A model generated the notes under the pieces. That model made no database searches, had not been told where the DNA came from, and saw only the letters and a program-made list of their open reading frames with translations. A stretch of 5,544 nucleotides of DNA from an uncultured Collinsella sp. (GTDB lineage: Bacteria > Actinomycetota > Coriobacteriia > Coriobacteriales > Coriobacteriaceae). Every line of letters starts with the position of its first letter. Position 1 is the first letter of the stretch. Positions 1 through 5,544 of the stretch are shown here, in pieces. Made by a program: the position numbers and the translations under genes. The DNA lies in assembly GCA_900549355.1 (NCBI GenBank), contig UROA01000122.1, positions 1 through 5,544 on the forward strand, in the 5' to 3' direction.

Positions 1-70
1 GATTAATGGATGGAAACGGGTGTTCTATCGGGACACACATTTTGTCCTATAAGCCGTATTTGCTGCTTCA
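1..70. other. Intergenic DNA beyond the operon end
   Basis: The region is more AT-rich than the rest of the window and holds no supported gene. A short inverted repeat, GGACA at 31-35 and TGTCC at 43-47, could be a protein-binding site or part of a neighbour's control region, but nothing in the window tests this. Confidence 0.3.
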
Positions 71-111
71 GATAAAGAAAGCGCCCGCTTGCTGGGGGAG
101 CAAGCGGGCGC
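71..111 (-). terminator. Rho-independent terminator of the pstP-rodA-pbpA-pknB operon
   Basis: A perfect 13-bp GC-rich stem (81-93 pairs with 99-111) closes a five-base loop (94-98). On the minus strand it is followed at once by TTTCTTTATC (80-71). It lies about 50 bases past the pknB stop. There is no T-tract on the plus-strand side, so it acts in the minus-strand direction only. Together with the stop at 164 it marks the end of the transcription unit. Confidence 0.92.
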
Positions 112-163
112 CTGTGAGCGAATATGTTTGCGGCGAAAGCCGTGATGAGCGGTGGGGTGGCGA

Positions 164-2125
164 CTAGTTGGTCGTACCGGAATCGTCACCCGTGCCCGAA
201 CCAGAGCCCGAGCCCGAACCAGAAAGTGCGACCGTCAGCGTAATCGTGCTGTCGGTGGACTGCTTGCCGGTGGGGGAGACGCCCGTAACGGTGGCATCCT
301 CGTTACCGCTTACGGGATTGCCGTTCTGGTCACAGAAGCCAATGTTATAGAAACCGGCGTTGTTGAGCGCGGTAACGGCGGCGGAAATGCTCTTGCCGTA
401 CAGGTTGCCCGGGACGGTGGCCTTGCCGGACTTCTTGGCAATGACGACGGTAATCGTGGCGCCGGGCTTCTGCTTGCCGCTGGGGTTCCAGCTGATTACG
501 GTGCCCTCGGTAACCGAGTCGTTCTCCTGGTAGCTAACGTCGACGCCAAAGCCTGCCATATCGAGGGCGTTGCGCGCCTGGGCCTCGGTCATGTCGGTCA
601 GGTCGGGGACGGACGTGGTATCCGGGCCGCTCGAGACCTTGTACGAGATGGTCGTGCCCTTCGCGACTTCCTTACCGGTTTCGGTGCCCTGCTCAAAGAC
701 CTGACCCTCATCGGCCTCGTTGGCCTCCTCGGAGGCGTTGCCCTTCAGGCCAACGCTTGCCAGCGCGGCCTCGGCCTGGTCCTTGGTCAGGCCGACAAGC
801 TGGGGAACCTCAACCTTCTCGGAGGGCTTGGGACCCTTGGAGATTACCAGGTTCACCTTGGTGCCCTTGGCCTTCTTGGTGTTGCCGTTGGGCGTCTGCT
901 CGGCGACCTTGCCCTCGTCGACATCGTCGTTGTAGCTTTGGTCGATGGTGCCGACCTCGAGGCCGGCTTCCTTGATCAGCTCGACGGCAGTCTGCTGGTC
1001 CTTGCCCAGTACATCGGGAACGGTGACCTGCTCGCCGCCAAAGAGTCCTGTGGCAAAGGCCACCACGATGCCGATGACGGCAACCGCTGCCACCACGGCG
1101 GCGATGATCTTGTTTTTGCTGGATTTGGGCTCTTCGACCTCGTACGAGCCGGTAGAGCCCGAAACCGAGCTACGGGCGGTATTCTGGCCGCTCACGCCCG
1201 AAACGGGACGCACCATGGCGCGCGTCTGATCGGAAAGCTCGCGAGTCTTGGTGGCGCCCAGCTCACCGGGGGCACCGATGATGCGCGTGGGCTCCGAGAC
1301 GTTGACGGCACGGCCCGACAGGTAGCTGTTGAGCACCTGACGAAGCTCGTCGGCGGTCTGGAAGCGGTTTGCCGGGTCCTTCTCCATGCACTTGAGGATG
1401 ATGCGCTCAAGGTCGGCGTCGACACCGGAGTTGATCTGGCTCGGCGGAATAGGCAGCTCGTTGACTTGCTTGAGTGCGACCGAGATGGCGTCGTCACCGT
1501 CAAAGGGAACGCGGCCGGTGGCGCACTCGTACATCACGACGCCCAGCGAGTAGATATCCGAGGTGGGGCCGAGGTCCTGACCGCGGGTCTGCTCGGGGCT
1601 GACGTAGTGGGCGGTTCCCAGCACGTTGTTGTCTTGCGTGAGGTGGCTGTTCTTGGCGCGCGCGATGCCAAAGTCCATCACCTTGATGTTGCCGTCGGGC
1701 AGCACCATGATGTTCTGCGGCTTAATGTCGCGGTGGATGATCTCGTGCTTGTGGGCGACCGAAAGCGCGGAGCTGATCTGCGAGCCGATCTGGGCGACCT
1801 TCTTGGGGTCGAGGGCGCCGTGGCTCTTGATGCCGCTCTTAAGGTCGGTACCGCGCAGGTACTCCATGACGATGTAATAGGTGTCGCCGTCCTTGCCCCA
1901 ATCGTAGACGCCCACGATATAGGGGGAGGAGAGACCGGCTGCTGCCTGGGCCTCCTGCTTAAAGCGCGCGGCGAAGGTTGCGTCGCCAGCATACTGCGGC
2001 AGCATGATCTTGACAGCAACCGTGCGGTCGAGGACCTGGTCCTGTGCACGGTAGACGGTCGCCATGCCGCCTGTTCCCACCTTATCCTTGAGGAGGTATC
2101 TTCCCCCGAGGACCCTCTGTTCCAT
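164..2125 (-). CDS. pknB: PASTA-domain Ser/Thr protein kinase PknB (PrkC/Stk1 family)
   Basis: A 653-residue transmembrane receptor kinase. The kinase domain spans about 8-268: glycine loop GTGGMA (17-22), Lys39 in VAVK, Glu58 of helix C, catalytic HRDIKPQN (131-138), DFG (151-153), and GTAHYVSPEQ (170-179) with the APE-like motif. All catalytic residues are present. A Ser/Thr-rich juxtamembrane stretch (271-338) is a likely phosphorylation and FHA-docking region. One membrane helix (about 339-362) precedes four extracytoplasmic PASTA repeats at about 366-431, 437-501, 503-566 and 567-634. The first three are typical; the fourth is divergent and carries Cys598. The chain ends in five Ser-Gly pairs plus TGDDSGTTN. 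In the family, PASTA domains bind muropeptides or lipid II and the kinase phosphorylates cell-wall and division proteins, opposed by PstP. In the activation loop LTQDNN, Thr163 aligns with the first phospho-Thr of M. tuberculosis PknB, while Asp165 replaces the second. It is the last gene of the operon. Confidence 0.96.
   Translation of the reverse strand: MEQRVLGGRYLLKDKVGTGGMATVYRAQDQVLDRTVAVKIMLPQYAGDATFAARFKQEAQAAAGLSSPYIVGVYDWGKDGDTYYIVMEYLRGTDLKSGIKSHGALDPKKVAQIGSQISSALSVAHKHEIIHRDIKPQNIMVLPDGNIKVMDFGIARAKNSHLTQDNNVLGTAHYVSPEQTRGQDLGPTSDIYSLGVVMYECATGRVPFDGDDAISVALKQVNELPIPPSQINSGVDADLERIILKCMEKDPANRFQTADELRQVLNSYLSGRAVNVSEPTRIIGAPGELGATKTRELSDQTRAMVRPVSGVSGQNTARSSVSGSTGSYEVEEPKSSKNKIIAAVVAAVAVIGIVVAFATGLFGGEQVTVPDVLGKDQQTAVELIKEAGLEVGTIDQSYNDDVDEGKVAEQTPNGNTKKAKGTKVNLVISKGPKPSEKVEVPQLVGLTKDQAEAALASVGLKGNASEEANEADEGQVFEQGTETGKEVAKGTTISYKVSSGPDTTSVPDLTDMTEAQARNALDMAGFGVDVSYQENDSVTEGTVISWNPSGKQKPGATITVVIAKKSGKATVPGNLYGKSISAAVTALNNAGFYNIGFCDQNGNPVSGNEDATVTGVSPTGKQSTDSTITLTVALSGSGSGSGSGTGDDSGTTN
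194..223 (-). repeat. Ser-Gly coding microsatellite at the 3' end of pknB
   Basis: Ten codons encode five Ser-Gly pairs (residues 635-644). At DNA level the plus strand has CCCGAACCAGA at 195-205 and again at 213-223, an 18-base period made of near-identical 6-base units. Such tracts can change length by slippage in whole codon pairs, and the encoded part is a flexible tail after the last PASTA repeat. Confidence 0.7.
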
Positions 2126-2257
2126 TCCTGCTCCTAACATAACTATTCGCTCAACGATGTGTGTAGTACCTACGATGTGGCCGCTGAGGCCGTGTGGCGC
2201 GTTGCCGCTAACTCTTCGGCCGCGGCGCGCCTCGGGTGTCCGATTCGATCATGGGCA
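2126..2257 (-). other. Spacer between pbpA and pknB, no promoter or terminator identified
   Basis: These 132 bases contain no supported gene and are longer than the other visible gaps in the operon. No hairpin with a T-tract follows pbpA, so transcription probably continues into pknB. The only AT-rich patch lies next to the pknB start, and I could not match a convincing -35/-10 pair. A weak internal promoter remains possible. Short GGCC and GCCG/CGGC inverted repeats are present but unremarkable in DNA this GC-rich. Confidence 0.4.
2131..2135 (-). promoter_or_regulatory. Shine-Dalgarno of pknB, fixes the start at 2125
   Basis: AGGAG on the minus strand lies five bases before ATG 2125-2123. 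The earlier in-frame ATG at 2140-2138 would place this motif inside the coding region and has no purine-rich motif of its own. It would also add a TTA leucine codon, a codon otherwise absent from the gene. Confidence 0.8.
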
Positions 2258-3736
2258 TCACGCTCCCTGTGCGGCAAGCGCCGCGGTCAGGACGATACCG
2301 GCGATCTTAGCGGCCTTGACGTCATGCTTGTCGAAATCCTCCAAGGCCACCGAGATGGCGACCGTGGGTGAATCGTAAGGTGCAAAGCCAACGAACATAG
2401 AGTTGACGTTGGTGCCGCCAGTCTCGGCCGAGCCGGTCTTGCCGGCGACCTTGACGCCGGGGATTTGGGCATCGGTGCCGGTGCCGGACTGGACGACGGC
2501 AAGCATGGCCTGCTTGACCTGGTCGGCCGTGGCGGAGCTGACGGCCTGACCCAGCGAGCGGGACTGCGTGGTCTTGACCACGGTTCCGTCCGGGGCGAGT
2601 ACCTGGGCTACAAAGTACGGGTCCATGACCACGCCGCTGTTAGCGATGGCGGCGGCAATCACGGCGTTTTGCATGACGGTGGTCTGCGGGCCGGGCGTGT
2701 GGTCCATGCCGACAGGCTGGCCGGCGCCGGCCCAGGCGGTCTCCCACTCGGTCATGAGCGACGGGTCGGCCATGATGGAGGCCGCGGAGGTCAGGTCCTG
2801 GCCGAGCTTTTGGCCGTAGCCAAAGGCGTTGGCAAACTGTACGAGCGTGTTTGCGCCAACTTCGTTTGCCACCTGGCCGAAGACGACGTTGGAGGACACG
2901 GCAAAGGCCTGCTGCAGGCTGATGGTGCCGTAGCTCTCGTTGGCATAGTTGGTGACCGGTGCGTTGCCGATGTCCATGGAGCCGGGCGCCTGGTAGGTGC
3001 TGGTCAGGCTGGCGGTACTGGTCTCGAGTGCCGCGGAAAGCGTAACGACCTTAAACGTTGAGCCCGGCGTGTACAGCGCGTCCATGGCGCGATTGTACAT
3101 GGAGCCGTCCTCGCCGCCGCCCGTCTGTAGCAGGGCATCGATGTTGGTGTTGTCGTAGGTGGGCGAGCTGGCACATGCGAGCACCGCGCCGGTACGCGGG
3201 TCGATGACCACTACAGCGCCCTTAAAGCCCTTGAGCGCCTGCTCGGCCGCCGTCTGGATGCGCGAGTCGATGGTGAGCTTGGCGGTGTTGCCCGGCTGGG
3301 TCTGGCCCGCGAGCGACGCGATGGCGTTGTTCCAGCTGGAGTAGTCCTTAGAACCGGTGAGCGTGTCGTTCATGACGCTCTCGATGGCGGTGGTGCCATA
3401 CTGCTGGCTCACGTAGCCAACCACGTGCGCTGCTAGGTTACCGTTGGGGTAGGAGCGTACGTAGGTGCCGTCTTCCTGCTGCAGCGACTCGGCCAGCGTC
3501 ACGCCGTCGGACGTGATGATGGAACCGCGCTGGATGTACTTGGAGCGGGCGATGGTGTGGTTGTTGGTCGGCATGTCCTGATAGTCCTTGGCCTTGATGA
3601 CTTGGACATAGGTGAGGTTGCCGATAAGGATGGCGAACAGCGCCGTAAAGGCGAGCACTGCACGGGTTAGACGGTTGGCGAGCGCCACGCGGCCGAGCAC
3701 ACCGGATTCAGGCGTGTCGAGCAGGCGACGGCGCAT
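2258..3736 (-). CDS. pbpA: Class B penicillin-binding protein (PbpA/PBP2-type transpeptidase), start uncertain
   Basis: A D,D-transpeptidase that cross-links peptidoglycan as partner of the SEDS protein. From ATG 3736 it has 492 residues, close to mycobacterial PbpA (about 491). It has a short cytoplasmic N-terminus, one membrane helix (about 26-48), a pedestal region with RGSIITSDG (70-78) in place of the canonical RGxIxDRxG motif (a similar degenerate form occurs in mycobacterial PbpA), and YVRSYPNGNLAAHVVGYVS (92-110). The catalytic domain follows: STFK with nucleophile Ser226 and Lys229, Ser281-Ser282-Asn283 as the SxN motif, and Lys433-Thr434-Gly435 as the KTG motif. All three active-site motifs are intact. 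The ATG at 3736 overlaps rodA by 29 bases and has no recognisable Shine-Dalgarno. The frame is open back to a GTG at 3958, but that upstream part is Arg/Pro-rich and resembles a shadow of rodA. The domain may instead be the C-terminal half of a fusion with RodA. A 132-base spacer separates it from pknB. Confidence 0.88.
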   Translation of the reverse strand: MRRRLLDTPESGVLGRVALANRLTRAVLAFTALFAILIGNLTYVQVIKAKDYQDMPTNNHTIARSKYIQRGSIITSDGVTLAESLQQEDGTYVRSYPNGNLAAHVVGYVSQQYGTTAIESVMNDTLTGSKDYSSWNNAIASLAGQTQPGNTAKLTIDSRIQTAAEQALKGFKGAVVVIDPRTGAVLACASSPTYDNTNIDALLQTGGGEDGSMYNRAMDALYTPGSTFKVVTLSAALETSTASLTSTYQAPGSMDIGNAPVTNYANESYGTISLQQAFAVSSNVVFGQVANEVGANTLVQFANAFGYGQKLGQDLTSAASIMADPSLMTEWETAWAGAGQPVGMDHTPGPQTTVMQNAVIAAAIANSGVVMDPYFVAQVLAPDGTVVKTTQSRSLGQAVSSATADQVKQAMLAVVQSGTGTDAQIPGVKVAGKTGSAETGGTNVNSMFVGFAPYDSPTVAISVALEDFDKHDVKAAKIAGIVLTAALAAQGA

Positions 3737-5195
3737 GCGCGAGCCGACGGAATGGCTGGCGCCGCCCCCGGAAGAAGGAGGGGGCAAACGCGAGGCCGAG
3801 GGCGGGGGACCGGGGGGATGGCCTGCCGCTGCCGTAGGAAGACGAGGTGGCAAAGCGCGTGCCCGTCGAGGCGGCGGCAGATGCGACCTGATCATCGGTG
3901 ATGGCGGCCATGGTGCCGGTGCCGGTAAGCTCGGCCTCGCGTCCGGTCGCCTCGTCACCGGCGCGCAGCAGGAGCGCGACGATGATAAAGCTCGCCAGCA
4001 GAGAGGAGCCGCCCTGACTCATAAAGGGCAGGGTGACGCCGGTCAGCGGAATCAGGCGGGTTACGCCGCCAACGATCAAGAAGGCCTGGAAGCTGATGGC
4101 GGCCGTAAGGCCCGTGGCGCTAAAGGCAGCGAGGTCGGATTTAGCGCGGGCAGCCGTGGTGAGGCCACGCACGGCAAAGAGCATAAACAGGATGAGCACG
4201 GCGCCGCCGCCCAAAAGGCCCATCTCCTCGCCGATAGCCGAGAAGATAAAGTCGGACTCGACGACAGGGATGTTGTTGGCCATCCCGTTGCCGATGCCAA
4301 CGCCGACCAGGCCGCCGTCGGCAAGCGAGAAGAGCGACTGGACGATCTGGTAGCCCTGGCCCTGGGCGTCCTTAAACGGATCGACCCAAACCTGGAAACG
4401 CACCTGAACGTGCGACAGGAACTTGTAGGCGCCCACGGCTCCAACGGCTAAGAGCGCAAGGCCGATAACGACATACGAAAAGCGCCCCGTGGCAACGTAG
4501 AGCATCAGCAAGAAGATGGTGTAGAACAACACGGCCGAACCCAGGTCGCGTTCGAAGACGACGACGAGCAGGCACACGCCCCATACGGCAAACAGCGGCA
4601 GCAGCAGTCGCAGGCGAGGGATTTTAAAGCCCAGGATTTTGCGGTTGGAGATGGAGAGCAGCTCGCGGTTCTCGGCCAGGTAGCCGGCCAGGAACAGGAC
4701 GATAAAGACCTTGGCGAACTCGCCGGGCTGGATGGTAAAGCCCGCGATGCGAATCCACAGCTTGGAGCCCGAGATCGTGGTGCCGATAAAGATAGGCAGC
4801 ATCAGCAGAATGATGCCGATGATGCCAAAGGTGTACTTGTAGCGCATGACCACGTCGAGGTTTTTGACTAGTGCAAGCGTTCCCGCCATGAGCGCCACCG
4901 AGACAAACAGGATGATGAGCTGTGAGATGGCGAGAGCGGGGGCGAGACGCGTCACGAACGTGATGCCGATGCCCGAAAGTATAAATACGATGGGCAGGAT
5001 GGCGGGGTCGGCACCGGGCGCCAAGATGCGCACGGCAATGTGGGCCGCGGCAAAGGCGGCAAAGAGGCCGATCGGTACGGCGAGCGTCTCAAAGGAGATG
5101 GCAGCGCCCGCGGTGAGGACGTACATCGCATGCAGCAGGATGACGGGGAACGCCGAGGCGATGAGCAAGAGCAGCTCGGTGTTGCGGCGACTCAT
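3708..5195 (-). CDS. rodA: RodA/FtsW-type SEDS peptidoglycan glycosyltransferase
   Basis: A polytopic membrane protein of 495 residues as read, with about 12 hydrophobic segments (roughly 8-27, 35-57, 65-84, 89-109, 121-139, 160-174, 197-215, 219-237, 241-260, 326-345, 355-377, 395-413). Family hallmarks seen are GSKLWIRIAG followed by QPGEFAK (156-162); the large outer loop with DPFKDAQGQGYQIVQS (272-287); ESDFIF (313-318), whose Asp315 matches the conserved, presumably catalytic Asp of the TDFIF motif; GEEMG (322-326); and the signature GVTRLIPLTG...LPFMSQGGSS (377-398). SEDS proteins polymerise lipid II into glycan strands together with a class B PBP. RodA is preferred over FtsW because the gene sits between pstP and pbpA and the 'VTRLIPLTG' stretch resembles mycobacterial RodA. 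Residues after ~458 turn Arg/Pro-rich and do not look like a natural C-terminus; the true frame probably shifts into pbpA (see junction feature). Start ATG 5195 was chosen by its Shine-Dalgarno. Confidence 0.93.
   Translation of the reverse strand: MSRRNTELLLLIASAFPVILLHAMYVLTAGAAISFETLAVPIGLFAAFAAAHIAVRILAPGADPAILPIVFILSGIGITFVTRLAPALAISQLIILFVSVALMAGTLALVKNLDVVMRYKYTFGIIGIILLMLPIFIGTTISGSKLWIRIAGFTIQPGEFAKVFIVLFLAGYLAENRELLSISNRKILGFKIPRLRLLLPLFAVWGVCLLVVVFERDLGSAVLFYTIFLLMLYVATGRFSYVVIGLALLAVGAVGAYKFLSHVQVRFQVWVDPFKDAQGQGYQIVQSLFSLADGGLVGVGIGNGMANNIPVVESDFIFSAIGEEMGLLGGGAVLILFMLFAVRGLTTAARAKSDLAAFSATGLTAAISFQAFLIVGGVTRLIPLTGVTLPFMSQGGSSLLASFIIVALLLRAGDEATGREAELTGTGTMAAITDDQVASAAASTGTRFATSSSYGSGRPSPRSPALGLAFAPSFFRGRRQPFRRLAHAPSPARHA
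3765..3825 (-). other. Probable frame junction between rodA and pbpA in a Pro/Ser/Gly-rich linker
   Basis: The rodA reading looks natural through ATSSSYGSGRP (codons down to about 3822), then becomes PSFFRGRRQPFRRLAHAPSP and stops at 3708. The pbpA frame, offset by one base, looks natural from about here on: PPPSSGGGASHSVGSR leads straight into the transpeptidase protein. The interval contains four homopolymers (plus strand: C5 at 3765-3769, G5 at 3780-3784, G5 at 3804-3808, G6 at 3812-3817). Skipping one base, for example in the G6 run, merges both frames without a stop and yields an SEDS-PBP fusion of 978 residues from 5195 to 2258. The exact site cannot be fixed from sequence alone. Confidence 0.6.
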
Positions 5196-5203
5196 AAGCG
5201 GCA

Positions 5204-5211
5204 CTCCCTTT
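5204..5211 (-). promoter_or_regulatory. Shine-Dalgarno of rodA, fixes the start at 5195
   Basis: The minus strand reads AAAGGGAG, eight bases before the ATG at 5195-5193. It begins directly after the pstP stop codon. An in-frame GTG at 5204-5202, which would add three residues, overlaps this motif itself and so cannot use it. The ATG is therefore the better start. Confidence 0.8.
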
Positions 5212-5544
5212 CTAATTCTTATCGGAGGCTTCGGCCTCGGCGGACTGTTCGGCGGTTTTCTCGGAATCTGATTCGGAGGTCGATCCCTGATTGGTGTTGT
5301 CGCGAATCGTTTGCGCGTCGATCACCTGGCGGGTCTGCTCCTCGTCGATCTGGTGGCGGTACTTGGATATCGTGTCCTGCGCATCGTCGACACTTGTTTG
5401 CGGAATGCCCGCCTTGAGGCGGTTTTGCGTGTCTTCGGGCAGGTCGGATAGCTTGATGCTGGTTTCGCTTTCGAGCCAGTGGAGCTTGAGTCCGAGCGGC
5501 TTTCCGGGGAGGGCGCGCCCGCAGGCGGCAGTGCCACGCAGTCC
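5212..5544 (-). CDS. pstP: PP2C-type Ser/Thr phosphatase PstP, C-terminal part only (5' end outside the window)
   Basis: This is an open frame of 110 codons running in from the window edge and ending in TAG at 5212-5214. It lacks the PP2C catalytic domain, so the call rests on the C-terminal region and the locus. The visible part contains GKPLGLKLHWLESETS, then SDLPEDTQNRLKAGI, then SVDDAQDTISKYR. This resembles the extracytoplasmic tail of actinobacterial PstP, where a strand rich in L and V is followed by a 'LP...Q..v..GI...s..dA...i' helix pair. The last ~25 residues are a low-complexity Ser/Glu/Ala tail ending EAEASDKN. In this family the full protein has a cytoplasmic metal-dependent phosphatase domain, one membrane helix and this outer domain; it dephosphorylates PknB and its substrates. 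The stop lies 16 bases before rodA, so the two are very probably co-transcribed. FHA-domain genes would be expected just upstream, outside the window. Alternative: another exported protein of the operon, less likely given the order. Confidence 0.8.
   Translation of the reverse strand, partial: GLRGTAACGRALPGKPLGLKLHWLESETSIKLSDLPEDTQNRLKAGIPQTSVDDAQDTISKYRHQIDEEQTRQVIDAQTIRDNTNQGSTSESDSEKTAEQSAEAEASDKN

Noticed and set aside
31..47. GGACA/TGTCC inverted repeat as an operator
   Set aside because: A five-base stem with a seven-base gap is expected by chance, and no promoter or downstream gene is visible to support a function.
152..2137. Plus-strand open frame of 661 codons opposite pknB
   Set aside because: It is the codon-register reverse complement of a well-recognised kinase gene, shows no domain or motif I recognise, and is explained by the absence of three codons in pknB.
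2138..2140. Upstream ATG as the pknB start (five extra residues)
   Set aside because: It has no Shine-Dalgarno, would bury the AGGAG motif in coding sequence, and would add a TTA codon not otherwise used in the gene.
2224..2231. Eight-base palindrome GGCGCGCC in the pbpA-pknB spacer as a regulatory site
   Set aside because: Such GC palindromes are common in DNA of this composition, and the same octamer recurs inside the pstP coding region.
3612..4451. Plus-strand open frame of 279 codons across the rodA/pbpA junction
   Set aside because: It is antisense to two clear enzyme genes, is composed of Gly/Arg/Ala/Asp-rich low-complexity protein, and has no supporting start signal.
5202..5204. GTG three codons upstream of the rodA ATG as start
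   Set aside because: It overlaps the Shine-Dalgarno that is correctly spaced for the ATG at 5195.
5490..5544. Possible second frame slip at the 5' edge of the pstP fragment, where another frame reads DCVALPPAG
   Set aside because: Only a few codons are visible before the window edge, and the main frame (GLRGT...) also fits the family loosely, so the evidence is too thin.

Overview
The window is GC-rich and all of its coding content lies on the minus strand. It reads as one operon in the order pstP (3' end only), rodA, pbpA, pknB, closed by a strong intrinsic terminator. This is the conserved actinobacterial growth and cell-wall control locus; Mycobacterium tuberculosis has the same order (pstP-rodA-pbpA-pknA-pknB), but here no second kinase lies between pbpA and pknB. 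The GC content, the protein sequences and the single-kinase layout suggest a member of the Actinomycetota, most likely Coriobacteriia (Collinsella-like). That placement is inferred from pattern recognition and was not tested by a search.

In transcription order: 5544-5212 is the C-terminal 110 codons of a PP2C-type phosphatase (PstP). Sixteen bases later a SEDS glycosyltransferase (RodA) starts at 5195 behind a clear Shine-Dalgarno. Its frame ends at 3708, inside the start region of a class B penicillin-binding transpeptidase (PbpA) that ends at 2258. A 132-base spacer follows, then the PASTA-domain Ser/Thr kinase PknB (2125-164), with its own Shine-Dalgarno. A 13-bp GC hairpin followed by a T-rich tract (71-111) ends the operon. 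Bases 1-70 hold no gene that can be supported.

How the genes work together (family knowledge): RodA polymerises glycan strands from lipid II, its partner PbpA cross-links them, PknB senses muropeptides or lipid II through extracytoplasmic PASTA repeats and phosphorylates cell-wall and division proteins, and PstP removes those phosphates.

The most notable point is the rodA/pbpA junction. The two frames are offset by one base and overlap in a G/C-homopolymer-rich, Pro/Ser/Gly-rich stretch. No pbpA start codon there has a recognisable ribosome-binding site. Skipping one base would join them into a single SEDS-transpeptidase fusion of about 978 residues. Either the real gene is a fusion and this sequence carries a one-base error or mutation, or the two are separate, tightly coupled genes. 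Other points are an Asp in the PknB activation loop where homologues have a phosphorylated Thr, an atypical fourth PASTA repeat with a lone Cys, and a Ser-Gly tail.
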